A stretch of DNA of 64,000 nucleotides from an uncultured Dorea sp. (GCA_910586965.1 CAJUMF010000012.1:35169-99168); one strand, 5' to 3'; counted from the stretch's first letter, positions 7,646 to 17,260 are shown. Notes: generated by a model not told the origin, from the sequence alone. Made by a program: numbers and translations.

Positions 7646-9250
7646 ATGGCAGTTAAATATGTATTCGTTACCGGAGGCGTCGTATCAGGTCTTGGCAAGG
7701 GCATCACCGCAGCGTCCTTAGGGCGTCTTCTTAAGGCGCGCGGTTACAAGGTGACCATGCAGAAGTTTGACCCTTACATCAACATCGATCCCGGAACTAT
7801 GAATCCGGTGCAGCACGGAGAAGTATTCGTCACCGATGACGGTGCAGAGACAGACCTTGACCTGGGACACTATGAACGGTTCATCGATGAGAGCCTGAAC
7901 AAGAATTCTAATGTCACCACCGGAAAAATCTACTGGTCTGTTCTCCAAAAAGAGCGCCGGGGAGATTTCGGCGGAGGCACCGTGCAGGTCATTCCTCACA
8001 TTACTAATGAGATCAAGAGCCGCTTCCACCGCAACCCCGCTGCGAAGGATACAGAGATTGCCATCATTGAAGTAGGCGGAACCGTCGGTGATATCGAAAG
8101 CCAGCCTTTCCTTGAGTCCATCCGGCAGTTCCAGCATGAGAAAGGACACGATAATGTCGTCTTGATCCATGTTACCCTTATCCCGTATCTCCGCGCCTCA
8201 CAGGAGATGAAAACAAAGCCTACACAGGCCAGTGTCAAGGACCTGCAGGGAATGGGAATCTGGCCAGACATCCTTGTCTGCCGTTCCGAATATCCGTTAG
8301 ACGACAGCATCCGGGATAAGATTGCGCTGTTCTGCAACGTTCCTTCTAAACATGTCCTCCAGAACTTAGACGTAGAATATCTGTACGAAGCACCTCTCGC
8401 CATGGAAGAAGAGAATCTTGCCGGCGTCGTATGCGAATGTTTAAAGCTCGACTGCCCAGAGCCGGACTTAAAGGACTGGCGGGAGATGGTGGATTACCTG
8501 AAACATCCGACTACTGAGGTGACCGTAGCTCTTGTAGGAAAATATATCCAGCTCCATGATGCCTACATCAGCGTTGTGGAAGCTTTGAAACACGGCGGCA
8601 TCTTTAACCATGCAACCGTGAATATCAAATGGATCGACTCCGAGTCTGTCACCGCTGACAATGCGTCTGAACTTTTCTCCGACGTCAGCGGGATCCTTGT
8701 GCCCGGCGGTTTCGGTAACCGGGGAATCGACGGAAAGCTTGAGGCCATCCATTACGCCCGCACAAACAATGTCCCCTTCCTGGGTCTGTGCCTTGGTATG
8801 CAGCTCTCTATCGTAGAGTTTGCCCGCAATGTCATCGGCTACCGGGATGCCCACAGTGCAGAGCTTGATCCTAACACCAGCCACCCTGTCATCCATATTA
8901 TGTCGGAGCAGATTGGCATAGAGGACATCGGCGGAACTTTAAGACTTGGCGCCTATCCTTGTACACTCGATCCGGATTCAAAAGCGTATGAGATGTACAA
9001 GACCATGCAGATCAAAGAGCGTCACCGCCATCGCTATGAAGTGAACAATGATTACCGGGATGTGCTGACTGAACACGGCATGAGACTTTCCGGCCTGTCA
9101 CCTGACGGCAGGATTGTGGAGATGATCGAGATTCCGGAGCACCCGTGGTTTATCGCGACACAAGCCCATCCGGAGCTCAAGTCAAGACCCAACAGACCAC
9201 ATCCATTATTCAAAGGTTTTATCGAAGCAGCATTAAAATTCAGCTCTTAA
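7646..9250 (+). CDS. pyrG: CTP synthase (glutamine-hydrolysing)
   Basis: A 534-residue enzyme converting UTP, ATP and glutamine to CTP, the last step of pyrimidine nucleotide synthesis. The N-terminal synthase domain starts with KYVFVTGGVVSGLGKGI, the family's ATP-binding signature. The C-terminal class I glutamine amidotransferase domain has the nucleophile elbow LGLCLGMQ (Cys near 380) and the His-Pro-Glu triad end in TQAHPELKSR. Length is normal for the family. AAAGGAGG is placed 5 bases before the ATG. The gene is convergent with lspA, with a hairpin between them. Confidence 0.97.
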   Translation: MAVKYVFVTGGVVSGLGKGITAASLGRLLKARGYKVTMQKFDPYINIDPGTMNPVQHGEVFVTDDGAETDLDLGHYERFIDESLNKNSNVTTGKIYWSVLQKERRGDFGGGTVQVIPHITNEIKSRFHRNPAAKDTEIAIIEVGGTVGDIESQPFLESIRQFQHEKGHDNVVLIHVTLIPYLRASQEMKTKPTQASVKDLQGMGIWPDILVCRSEYPLDDSIRDKIALFCNVPSKHVLQNLDVEYLYEAPLAMEEENLAGVVCECLKLDCPEPDLKDWREMVDYLKHPTTEVTVALVGKYIQLHDAYISVVEALKHGGIFNHATVNIKWIDSESVTADNASELFSDVSGILVPGGFGNRGIDGKLEAIHYARTNNVPFLGLCLGMQLSIVEFARNVIGYRDAHSAELDPNTSHPVIHIMSEQIGIEDIGGTLRLGAYPCTLDPDSKAYEMYKTMQIKERHRHRYEVNNDYRDVLTEHGMRLSGLSPDGRIVEMIEIPEHPWFIATQAHPELKSRPNRPHPLFKGFIEAALKFSS

Positions 9251-9283
9251 TCATGGGATATATTTCCTAATGTGCTGCATATG

Positions 9284-9313
9284 CAAAAGGGCAGGGGTCA
9301 TCTCCCCGCCCTG
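9284..9313 (-). terminator. Terminator after lspA
   Basis: On the minus strand AGGGCGGGG (from 9312) pairs with CCCCTGCCCT (to 9288) and is followed by TTTTGC. It ends the long minus-strand run and separates it from convergent pyrG. Confidence 0.75.
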
Positions 9314-9321
9314 CGCTGACA

Positions 9322-9804
9322 CTACTTCACTTTTTTCTTCCGGTGCGCCAGCCATGACACCCCGTAAAACATCATCCCAACCATAAGATACACGTCTGCA
9401 AGGTTAGCTGTCAGATCTGAAAGCTTCTTATTCCCGCGCCTAATCCCGATATAATCAACTACCCGTCCACGGATCAGACGGTCGTAAACATTGCTGAACG
9501 CACCGGCGCTTATAAGCGTCATGCCAAGCTTTCCCGCCTTCCGCTTCTTTTTCAAGAATATCCAAACATCACTGAGCAATACTCCCACTGCTGCAAACAC
9601 CGAACTCTTCCGGATAAGTCCCGGAGCACCCTCCAATATGTTAAATGCAAAACCCTTGTTGTATACTTTACGCAGTACTAGCCCGGGAACCAAAGTCTCT
9701 CTCTCCTCGTCCTTCTCGAATGTATCCTCTATGTACTGCTTTATCCCCATGTCAATACAGACCAGAACAAGGAACATACTCATATATATTGTCAATATCA
9801 TCAT
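9322..9804 (-). CDS. lspA: Signal peptidase II (prolipoprotein signal peptidase)
   Basis: A 160-residue integral membrane aspartyl protease that cleaves lipoprotein signal peptides ahead of the lipid-modified Cys. Both catalytic Asp regions are visible: NVYDRLIRGRVVDYI (about 107-121) and NLADVYLMVG (about 135-144). Hydrophobic segments lie at the N-terminus, around 70-85 and at the end. It starts at ATG 9804, overlapping the TGA of the upstream small gene by four bases (ATGA), so translation is coupled. The sequence between the first membrane segment and the N-box is divergent (FEKDEERETLV) compared with textbook LspA. Several lipoproteins in this window are expected substrates. Confidence 0.88.
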   Translation of the reverse strand: MMILTIYMSMFLVLVCIDMGIKQYIEDTFEKDEERETLVPGLVLRKVYNKGFAFNILEGAPGLIRKSSVFAAVGVLLSDVWIFLKKKRKAGKLGMTLISAGAFSNVYDRLIRGRVVDYIGIRRGNKKLSDLTANLADVYLMVGMMFYGVSWLAHRKKKVK

Positions 9805-10091
9805 TTAGCCTCTTTGAATTTGTCCAGTTCCGACTCTTTTTTCTCAATCTCTTCGTCACGTTGCTCAATTGCTTCACAGATAGTGATAAAATCCGTCCCG
9901 AATAACTCCCCGTCCCGGAACTTCTCATACACCATGCGTCCGATATCCAGATAGTCTCTTTCATTCGCCCGTCTAAGGGAGCGGATCTGGCTCTTGATCT
10001 TCTGCGTCTCAATGGTATCTCCCGCTCTGCGGCCGAAATCATCCGCCACCTCCGTAATCTTTTTGCCGAGGTCTTCAAAGAAATCTGCCAT
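9801..10091 (-). CDS. Small coiled-coil protein of unknown function
   Basis: A 96-residue charged protein. It begins with an amphipathic stretch (ADFFEDLGKKITEVADDFGRRAGDTIE), then a central region with EKFRDGELFG, and ends in a Glu/Lys-rich helix. No signal peptide or membrane segment is seen. A strong AGGAGGAGG stands 6 bases before ATG 10091; a GTG one codon earlier is less likely. It overlaps lspA by four bases and follows the S8 peptidase gene by 25, so it belongs to the same transcript. The same style of protein is widespread in Lachnospiraceae, but I know no function. Confidence 0.75.
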   Translation of the reverse strand: MADFFEDLGKKITEVADDFGRRAGDTIETQKIKSQIRSLRRANERDYLDIGRMVYEKFRDGELFGTDFITICEAIEQRDEEIEKKESELDKFKEAK

Positions 10092-10116
10092 CACAAACCT
10101 CCTCCTTTCGTAATTT

Positions 10117-11820
10117 TTATAATTCTCTCAGCCGGTTTAATGACTGATAGATGTCAATAGTTCCATATCCCCATTCCTTGTTGGGATAATCCATGTCCTC
10201 CCGCTGGTTCGTCCCGAACAGGATAATGTTGCGCACCTGATTACATGTGATCCCCCTGACTGCGGGCTGTTTGCTAAGCCACTCTATGATCAGGGCCGCC
10301 GCACCGGACCCAATTCCGGCTGACGCGCTGGAACCGCTGCGCACAGTAAACCTTCCATCAGGCGCAAGTCCGGTGATCTCCACTCCGGGAACTGCGAAAT
10401 CCGGCTTTAGTACCGTACATCTAGTATACCCTCTTCCCGAATTAATATCAATACTATTATCAATACTATTGTAATAGGAAACTGTCATAGCATCCCTCGT
10501 GCTTCCCGGCTCTGTCAAAGTTGTATCCGGGTTCGCTTCCAGGAAATATACATCGCTCTCTAAAAATTCCTTGACCGGAAGCCAGATATGATACCCTCCT
10601 TTGACAATATAAACCGGCTCCACCCCGATTTTCCATATTCCTTCCGCAACTCCTTTGAACCGGAAGAAAATAAGCTGGGAGTTACTGTTTTCCAGGAGAA
10701 GACGGTATTCTACCTCCACCTCAGTACCGTCAAAGACGAACCCCAAGTTGAATTTACTCCCTTGCCGCAAAGACAAGGTCGGACTCCTCTCGCCGGAAGG
10801 AGAGATGAGGTAAGTCGTGACGATGTTTGGGAGCTGGCTCCAAAGCTCTGCCACAAATCCTGTCGTCCCCTTCTCCACCCGGATCTCAGCCTCTTTCGGC
10901 TGCCCTCCCTGTTCGACTTCGCCATAATAGTGATGGCGGTTGCTCGCCTCATTGCCTCCTCCGATCACCACACAGTGATTGAGAAGGTTGGCGTAGGCAT
11001 CAAGCATCTGCGACAGCATCGAAGCCCCGTTGTGGGGACCCATATTCGTACCGAGAGCGATACAGATGACAATGGGAAGCTTCTTCTTTACCGCCAGCTC
11101 ATGCAGATACTTAAGTCCGAACATAATATCATTTTCCTGATAACACGGGGCACCGCTGTAGATGCCGTAAAACTCTTTCAGATAATTTTTTGCCTCTTTA
11201 AGCTTGACAACACCAAGCACCGCCTCCGGGGCAGCCCCGGCAAACTGATTCTCCGTGCTTACCCCTCCTGCGGCCACACTTGCAAGAAATGTCCCATGGC
11301 CGTTCTCATCTTTGCTTGGGACAACCGAAAGAGGATTATCTGACCGGAGCGCTTCATTGATCATATCCTCCGTATATTCACTCCCATAAGCGAACCCGTC
11401 CGGCAAGTTCCCCGTCTGGACCGTCTGATCCCAGATTCCTGCAATCCGGGTTCCCCCTGCCGGATTCCGGAAGATTGTGTTCTCATAATCAATCCCCGTG
11501 TCAATAAATCCGATCATAACATCTCTTCCTCTTAACTGGAGCGTCGGATAATTCTGCACGGAACTGATCCCTGCCTCGTTAAGCGCACTGGTATCGATCA
11601 GCGTATAGCAGCCGGGAATTCCCTGGTATCCGTACCTTTCCAGAGACAACTCCCCTGCCAGTCCCTTGTCCACATAGACTGCGCGGTAACCAAAGCCAAG
11701 CTGAAGGACACATGACTGGTCCTGCCTGACGACAATATCCTCCCCGCTCCAGTAATCCGGACTGATAAAATCCATATAGTCCTGCGACAATATCTTTTCT
11801 CTGCAGATTTCAGTAGCCAT
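10117..11820 (-). CDS. S8 (subtilisin-like) serine peptidase, Csp-like
   Basis: A 567-residue peptidase with the subtilase triad: Asp in GFIDTGIDY (near 107), His in NGHGTFLAS (near 175) and Ser in SGSSASAG (in the last 90 residues; GSS replaces the usual GTS). A long insertion between His and Ser, and the lack of a signal peptide, fit the Clostridial Csp-type subtilases, some of which act in spore germination. That function is inference only. The start at 11820 is preferred over an upstream ATG at 11841 because GAGGTG lies 9 bases before it. Its ribosome site lies in the 3' arm of the hairpin that follows clpX. Confidence 0.85.
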   Translation of the reverse strand: MATEICREKILSQDYMDFISPDYWSGEDIVVRQDQSCVLQLGFGYRAVYVDKGLAGELSLERYGYQGIPGCYTLIDTSALNEAGISSVQNYPTLQLRGRDVMIGFIDTGIDYENTIFRNPAGGTRIAGIWDQTVQTGNLPDGFAYGSEYTEDMINEALRSDNPLSVVPSKDENGHGTFLASVAAGGVSTENQFAGAAPEAVLGVVKLKEAKNYLKEFYGIYSGAPCYQENDIMFGLKYLHELAVKKKLPIVICIALGTNMGPHNGASMLSQMLDAYANLLNHCVVIGGGNEASNRHHYYGEVEQGGQPKEAEIRVEKGTTGFVAELWSQLPNIVTTYLISPSGERSPTLSLRQGSKFNLGFVFDGTEVEVEYRLLLENSNSQLIFFRFKGVAEGIWKIGVEPVYIVKGGYHIWLPVKEFLESDVYFLEANPDTTLTEPGSTRDAMTVSYYNSIDNSIDINSGRGYTRCTVLKPDFAVPGVEITGLAPDGRFTVRSGSSASAGIGSGAAALIIEWLSKQPAVRGITCNQVRNIILFGTNQREDMDYPNKEWGYGTIDIYQSLNRLREL

Positions 11821-11825
11821 AGATA

Positions 11826-11860
11826 AAAACACCTCATACACTTTATCAAAGTATATGAGG
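11826..11860 (-). terminator. Terminator/attenuator hairpin between clpX and the S8 peptidase gene
   Basis: On the minus strand CCTCATATACTTT (11860-11848) pairs over 13 positions with AAAGTGTATGAGG (11844-11832), with a 3-base loop, and is followed by TGTTTTTATC. The 3' arm contains GAGG of the ribosome site of the downstream gene, so folding would both favour termination and hide that site. Confidence 0.7.
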
Positions 11861-11871
11861 CAATTTCTCTT

Positions 11872-13305
11872 TTATGAACCGATACGCATAACCTGCTGGC
11901 TTCTCAGCGCAATTACCGGTCCTCCGGTTCCTTCAATATATTCTTTCGTGATGGTCACCTCGCCGATACTGTCATCTTTCGGAATCTCGTACATGATATC
12001 CAGCATAAATTCCTCGATGATCGCCCGAAGCGCCCTGGCTCCCGTATCCTTCTTCATCGCTTTCTTTGCAATGGCATGAAGTGCTCCCTCGTCAAAAGTA
12101 AGTTTCACCTCGTCAAGGGCTAACAGTTTTTGGTACTGCTTCAAGATCGCATTCTTCGGCTCCTTAAGAATCTGCACCAGCATCTCCTCACTCAGCCCCT
12201 GCAGCGTAAATACGATGGGAAGACGCCCTAAAAATTCCGGGATCATCCCGAACTTCCGCAGGTCTTCTAAGGTCACCTTTTCCAAAATCTTTTTATCCCG
12301 GTCGTACTTATCTTTAAGCTCTGCGCCAAATCCAATGGACGCCTGCTTTTTCAGTCTCTCCTTGATAATGTTATCAAGTTCCGGGAACGCCCCGCCGCAG
12401 ATAAACAGGATATTTCTCGTATTCACCGTAGTAAGCGGCACCATCGCATTCTTGCTGTTCGCTCCCACCGGCACTTCCACCTGGCTGCCCTCTAAGAGCT
12501 TTAACATACCCTGCTGCACCGATTCCCCGCTGACATCCCGCTGGCTGGAATTGCGCTTCTTGGCTATCTTATCAATCTCATCGATGAAGATAATGCCCTG
12601 TTCTGCTTTCTCCACGTCATTGTCCGCAGCGGCAAGGAGCTTCGATACTACGCTCTCAATATCGTCTCCTATGTACCCGGCTTCTGTCAGAGAGGTAGCG
12701 TCCGTAATAGCAAGGGGCACGTCCAGAAGCCTTGCCAGAGTTTTTACCAGATAAGTCTTGCCGGAACCGGTAGGCCCGATCATCAGCATATTGGACTTCT
12801 CGATCTCAATCTCATCCATCGTATCTGTAGCTACCCGCTTGTAATGGTTGTAGACCGCCACCGACATGGCCTTTTTTGCATACTCCTGCCCGACGACGTA
12901 CTCGTCAAGCTTTGCCTTGATCTTGTGGGGCGCCGGCAGGTGATTGATATCTACCAGAGGCTTTCTTTCCTCTTTCTCTTTTTTCTTCTTTATCTTCTGC
13001 TGCTTCGGAACCGTCTGCTCTACATCCGCCAGATTGATAAACTGCATCCCCGGTATATTCATCAACTGGCTGTAATCAATCTGCCCGCTGTTCATGATAT
13101 CAAAGCTCTTCTGCATACAGTCATTGCACACACAGATATTATTAGGCAGGTTGATCATCTTTCCGGCCACGCTCTCCGGGCGACGGCAGATAAAGCACAC
13201 CTTCTCGTACTCATCGTCATCCTTCTTATCCGTGTTCTCCACAGTCACCTTTGTCTCATCAATCTTTTCTGTCTCGTTATCAAGTGTCTTGTCATTATCA
13301 GCCAT
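11872..13305 (-). CDS. clpX: ATP-dependent Clp protease ATP-binding subunit ClpX
   Basis: A 477-residue AAA+ unfoldase that feeds substrates to ClpP. It has the four-Cys zinc-binding domain (CFIC...CVCNDC, about 37-63), Walker A GPTGSGKT, pore loop 1 GYIGDD, Walker B IIFIDEIDKI, sensor 2 GARALR, and the IGF loop (ASIGFGAEL) that docks on ClpP. It is longer than typical ClpX (about 420) through an acidic N-terminal extension of about 30 residues and a basic linker KIKKKKEKEERK after the zinc domain. There is no clpP or tig next to it, unlike the common arrangement. It lies 17 bases after ligA in the same run. Confidence 0.95.
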   Translation of the reverse strand: MADNDKTLDNETEKIDETKVTVENTDKKDDDEYEKVCFICRRPESVAGKMINLPNNICVCNDCMQKSFDIMNSGQIDYSQLMNIPGMQFINLADVEQTVPKQQKIKKKKEKEERKPLVDINHLPAPHKIKAKLDEYVVGQEYAKKAMSVAVYNHYKRVATDTMDEIEIEKSNMLMIGPTGSGKTYLVKTLARLLDVPLAITDATSLTEAGYIGDDIESVVSKLLAAADNDVEKAEQGIIFIDEIDKIAKKRNSSQRDVSGESVQQGMLKLLEGSQVEVPVGANSKNAMVPLTTVNTRNILFICGGAFPELDNIIKERLKKQASIGFGAELKDKYDRDKKILEKVTLEDLRKFGMIPEFLGRLPIVFTLQGLSEEMLVQILKEPKNAILKQYQKLLALDEVKLTFDEGALHAIAKKAMKKDTGARALRAIIEEFMLDIMYEIPKDDSIGEVTITKEYIEGTGGPVIALRSQQVMRIGS

Positions 13306-13322
13306 AGATACCTCCTGCCGGA

Positions 13323-15290
13323 CTAATCGCCGCTTTGTGTCATCTCTATAAATTCTTCCTCCGAAATAATCGGAATATTCAGCTCATTCGCCTTTTTGTT
13401 CTTCGATGATGCAGAGTGCACATCATTGTTGATTAGGAAATCTGTCTTCGCCGTCACGGAACCTGTCACCTTACCGCCAAGACTTTCGATTAACTCTTTT
13501 ACCTCTCCCCGGTTTGCAAAATGAGTAACACTCCCGGTAATGACGAATTTCTTTCCTTCCAGTATACGTTCAGTATTATCCACTATTTCTTCGGGAATTT
13601 CCAGCTCTTTCAGCAAATTTAATAATATTTTTATATGATTCTCATCTTTAAAGTAAGAAACAAATGCTCCGGCAAGAACACCGCCGATGCCGTCTATGGC
13701 ATTCAGCGTCTCCTCATCTGCATGGATCATGGCATCTACATCATGATGAAACTCCTTACAGATTACCTTTGCATTGGCAAGGCCGATTCCGGTAATCCCC
13801 AGGCCGTAGATCACCCGCGGCAAAGTCGTCACCCGTGCCTTCTCGATACTGGCAGTAAGATTCCGGTAAGACTTTTCTCCGAACCCTTCCATCTGCCGGA
13901 TCTCTTCGCTGTGACGCTCCAGATGGAAGATATCAGAAAACTCCCGGATAAAGCCCTTCGCGATAAATTTCTCAAGTGTTGCCTCGGACAAGCCCTCAAT
14001 ATTAAGGGCATCCCGGCTCACAAACAGGGAAAATGCCTTTACATGCTTCGCCTGACACTCTGGGTTCATACAGTACAGCGCCTTCGCATTGCTGATTTTG
14101 CGAATCTGGGTTTTCTCCCCGCACACCGGACAGGCGGAAGGGATATCCTTAACCCCGCTTCTTGTAAGATTCCGTGCAATCTGCGGGATGATCATGTTTG
14201 CCTTATAGACTTCGATCTTATCCCCCACGCCGAGCGCCAGCTCCTCCATGATACTGATATTGTGGACACTCGCGCGGCTCACTGTCGTTCCCTCAAGCTC
14301 CACTGGTTCAAAAATAGCCACCGGATTGATAAGCCCCGTCCTTGAAGGACTCCACTCAATCTCAAGGAGTTTCGTCTCCCGGGTTTCATCTGCCCACTTA
14401 AAGGCATAGGAATCCCGCGGGAACTTGGACGTCCTTCCGAGAGACAATCCATAAGCGATATCATCGTAGACAAGTACCAGTCCGTCAGAAGGAAATGCAT
14501 TATCCCCGATCTTCTCCGAAAATTTTTGCACCTGCTCCTCTACGGTTTCTGCCGTCACCATATGATGTTCTACCACTTCAAATCCCTGATCTTTCAGCCA
14601 CTCCATCTGGTACTTCCTGGAATTCTGAAAATCCACATCCTCCGCCTGTACTAAAGAAAAGGCGTAAAACCGCACATTCCTTTTGGCTGTGATCTCATTA
14701 TTGAGCTGTCTTACAGAACCGCTGCACAGATTTCTGGGATTTTTATATCTGGCATCTACATCCTCAATCTGCGCATTGATCTTTTCAAAATCTGCATAGC
14801 TGATGACCGCTTCTCCGCGAAGGATCAATTCCCCCCTGTAGGAAATCTGCAACGGAATATTTTTAAACACTTTCGCATTGTTTGTAATGACTTCCCCTAC
14901 CTCGCCGTTTCCCCTGGTAACCGCCTTGAAAAGCTTTCCGTCCCGATAAGTAAGCACTATGGTAAGACCGTCAAGCTTCCAGGACATCACGGCCTTCTGA
15001 TTTCCGATAAACTCCTTAAGATCCCCGACATCTTTCGTCTTGTCCAGAGAAAGCATGGGGCGTTCGTGCCGCTCCTTGGGAAGCTCGCTTAGTACCTCGT
15101 ACCCCACATTTACCGTGGGGCTTCCTGCCAGCGTGATCCCAAGCTCATCCTCCAGAGCTTTTAATTCATCATATAGCTTATCATAGGTGTAGTCACTCAT
15201 CAGCTCCTCGGCATCCTGATAATATGCCTTTCCCGCCTTGTTAAGAAGCTCCGTAAGCTCCTTCATCCTGTCTGCCTTTTGTCTGCTCAT
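13323..15290 (-). CDS. ligA: NAD-dependent DNA ligase
   Basis: A 655-residue ligase that seals nicks using NAD+. Visible parts: the N-terminal Ia domain with YYQDAEELMSDYTYDKLYDEL, the adenylation Lys in SWKLDGLTIV (near 115), the OB fold, the four-Cys zinc finger (CPVCGEKT...CMNPECQ), helix-hairpin-helix repeats (GLGITGIGLANAK, IDGIGGVLAGAF) and a C-terminal BRCT domain (KKFVITGSVTHFANRGEV). The ATG at 15290 overlaps the end of the pseudouridine synthase gene by 50 bases. An ATG at 15266 is a possible alternative start, since the ribosome site is weak for both. Confidence 0.95.
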   Translation of the reverse strand: MSRQKADRMKELTELLNKAGKAYYQDAEELMSDYTYDKLYDELKALEDELGITLAGSPTVNVGYEVLSELPKERHERPMLSLDKTKDVGDLKEFIGNQKAVMSWKLDGLTIVLTYRDGKLFKAVTRGNGEVGEVITNNAKVFKNIPLQISYRGELILRGEAVISYADFEKINAQIEDVDARYKNPRNLCSGSVRQLNNEITAKRNVRFYAFSLVQAEDVDFQNSRKYQMEWLKDQGFEVVEHHMVTAETVEEQVQKFSEKIGDNAFPSDGLVLVYDDIAYGLSLGRTSKFPRDSYAFKWADETRETKLLEIEWSPSRTGLINPVAIFEPVELEGTTVSRASVHNISIMEELALGVGDKIEVYKANMIIPQIARNLTRSGVKDIPSACPVCGEKTQIRKISNAKALYCMNPECQAKHVKAFSLFVSRDALNIEGLSEATLEKFIAKGFIREFSDIFHLERHSEEIRQMEGFGEKSYRNLTASIEKARVTTLPRVIYGLGITGIGLANAKVICKEFHHDVDAMIHADEETLNAIDGIGGVLAGAFVSYFKDENHIKILLNLLKELEIPEEIVDNTERILEGKKFVITGSVTHFANRGEVKELIESLGGKVTGSVTAKTDFLINNDVHSASSKNKKANELNIPIISEEEFIEMTQSGD

Positions 15291-15981
15291 AGATCTCTTT
15301 CAACTCCTGCTTTGTTAATCTTCTTATCTCTCCACTCTTTAAACTCCCAAGCTCTACATTGAGAACCCGGACGCGCAAAAGCTTTGTCACCTTGTACCCA
15401 AGAGTCTCGCACATCCGGCGGATCTGCCGGTTAAGTCCCTGGGTAAGCACGATGGAAAAGGTATATTTCCCTATCTTTTCTGCCTCGCAGGGCAGCGTCA
15501 CCGCGTCAAGCCCTTTCTCTTTATCCACAATATGGACACCCTCCTTAAGCCTCTTGATAAACTCATCGGTAACCGGCTTATTCACTGTCACTTTATATTC
15601 TTTTTCATGACAGTGACGGGCCCGCATCATGGCATTGATCAGATCCCCGTCATTCGTCATGATAAGAAGCCCCTCCGAATCCTTATCGAGCCTTCCCGCA
15701 TAGGTGACCCTGACCGGATAATTTAAGAAACGGATAATATTTTTCTTCTCCCGCATATCCTCGGTACAGACGATTCCCGCGGGCTTATATACCGCAAGGA
15801 CGACCTTTTCATTCCTGCTTTTTATCTGCTTTTTCCCAATCCGCACGTCATTTTCCTGCGTCACCTGCATCCCCGGCTCCGCCCGCCTGCCGTCCACCGT
15901 CACGCAGCCGCCTGCAATAAGGCGGTCAGCCTCCCTTCTGGAGCAGATTCCCGCCTCGCTGATATATTTATTCAGTCTCAT
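15241..15981 (-). CDS. RNA pseudouridine synthase, RsuA/RluB/RluF family
   Basis: A 246-residue enzyme that isomerises uridine to pseudouridine in rRNA. The N-terminal S4 RNA-binding domain (MRLNKYISEAGICSRREADRLI) precedes the catalytic domain, with the nucleophile Asp in AGRLDKDSEGLLIMTNDG. The closing QGLNRQIRRMCETLGYKV motif points to the large-subunit (RluF/RluB) branch. The start at 15981 is chosen because the S4 domain begins there and GGAG lies 9 bases upstream, inside the end of the DHHW gene. The frame is open further upstream but encodes nothing family-like. It overlaps both neighbours, so it is part of the same transcript. Confidence 0.9.
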   Translation of the reverse strand: MRLNKYISEAGICSRREADRLIAGGCVTVDGRRAEPGMQVTQENDVRIGKKQIKSRNEKVVLAVYKPAGIVCTEDMREKKNIIRFLNYPVRVTYAGRLDKDSEGLLIMTNDGDLINAMMRARHCHEKEYKVTVNKPVTDEFIKRLKEGVHIVDKEKGLDAVTLPCEAEKIGKYTFSIVLTQGLNRQIRRMCETLGYKVTKLLRVRVLNVELGSLKSGEIRRLTKQELKEIYEQTKGRQDEGAYGAS

Positions 15982-17248
15982 CGTCTGTATCTCCGTCCTG
16001 TGAATCTTCGTCATCTCCGCCACCATCTCCGCCGTCAGAAGAAACTTCACCGGAGTCTCCTTCAGAGGATTTTCCGGCATCCGTTCCTTCCGCTGTCTCA
16101 GGCGCCGCAGTCCCGAGCACACGGGCAATATCTTTATCTGTCACAAAAGAATTGCCGCTGTATAAGAATAATATACTTGTAAATTTTGTTTTTTGCATAA
16201 TCTCCTGTATACTTCCTTCATAAAGCGCCGGATCAACGGCCACAATCTCCCGATAGTAGGGTACGAGAAATGGAATCAGACAGTTTGCAAAGGAATCCTT
16301 GAGGATAAGCAGTCTGTCTGTCGTATCCGCCGTCGTCCGAATATCGATCATCCCTGCATCTCCCCCTAAAAACAGGGAGTACTTATCCTCTTTTTCAAGC
16401 TTCATGCTGTCATAAAGCGTTGCGTATTTTTTCTTTGTATCCATATTCGACATTACTGTCCGGATACTGTTTTTTGTATTTTTCGGCACATAGATAGTAA
16501 TGGAGTCCTCATATCCCTTTCCATATCCGCTTTGTTTTGCCAGAGTACCGATATAATCATTATTTACCACATAAGGGGTCAGCTCCGGCGCTTTCGATGT
16601 ATCCAGCTCCATTGCCGCCGCAAGAGCCTCATAACCATAATGCGCCCCCAAGGATGTCCAATTATTGTCTGTCCGATAATAGAGCTCTTCATCACTGTGC
16701 TTCATCAGGGCTTTGCTTACCTCCACCCAAGTTATCCCTGCGCCAAGACTTTCTCTTATCTTATCAAACTGCTTTGTCTGATCCAGCCCCACTGCATAGG
16801 CCGGCAGCTTCTCCGACTGAATATTGGCGGCATTCGGCACAAGCATAAAATATATGGGTATATTATAATAGGTTCCGGCAAGCTCCTGAATCTTCTGTAT
16901 ATTTTCCCCCATCGCTTTCTCGTCCGGCACTGCAATCTTTTCCAGAAGATACTGTCCCTCTCCTTTGTAGATACCCTCGGATTTCCTCTTTCCAAATGTT
17001 GTCTGCACAGAAAAATGTATCCCCCGAAATATGCTCTTCCCGCAAAAGCGCTTTGTAAAGTATTCCCCGTACTCTTCCATATATCCGCCGTCCAAGATTC
17101 CTTCCGCAGTCAGCTTCGGTCCCGGCACTTTCTTATCACCCAAAACCAGATTTAAAACACACAGCAATATAAGCAGTCCCAAAAATACAAGGGCTGTTAT
17201 CTGTTTTGTAATTGTTTTTTTCCTCTTTTTTTTCTGTGATTGTTCCAT
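15968..17248 (-). CDS. DHHW/AlgX-like membrane-anchored acyltransfer protein
   Basis: A 426-residue protein with one N-terminal membrane segment (about 17-36) and an extracytoplasmic SGNH-like domain of the DHHW/AlgJ/AlgX type. The signature that usually reads DHHW is DNNW here (YRTDNNWTSLGAHYGY, near 196), and the catalytic-Ser region is LILKDSFANCL. The last 50 residues are a low-complexity Ser/Gly/Asp/Glu tail. Proteins of this type work with MBOAT acyltransferases to move acetyl groups to extracellular polysaccharide. The MBOAT gene lies 12 bases upstream. The two altered residues (His to Asn) raise doubt over whether the chemistry is standard. Confidence 0.8.
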   Translation of the reverse strand: MEQSQKKKRKKTITKQITALVFLGLLILLCVLNLVLGDKKVPGPKLTAEGILDGGYMEEYGEYFTKRFCGKSIFRGIHFSVQTTFGKRKSEGIYKGEGQYLLEKIAVPDEKAMGENIQKIQELAGTYYNIPIYFMLVPNAANIQSEKLPAYAVGLDQTKQFDKIRESLGAGITWVEVSKALMKHSDEELYYRTDNNWTSLGAHYGYEALAAAMELDTSKAPELTPYVVNNDYIGTLAKQSGYGKGYEDSITIYVPKNTKNSIRTVMSNMDTKKKYATLYDSMKLEKEDKYSLFLGGDAGMIDIRTTADTTDRLLILKDSFANCLIPFLVPYYREIVAVDPALYEGSIQEIMQKTKFTSILFLYSGNSFVTDKDIARVLGTAAPETAEGTDAGKSSEGDSGEVSSDGGDGGGDDEDSQDGDTDDETE

Positions 17249-17260
17249 AAATGTATACTC

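Noticed and set aside
7646..9250. Riboswitch or attenuator before pyrG
   Set aside because: The 54-base gap shows no stem-loop with T run and no G-rich initial region that I could support.
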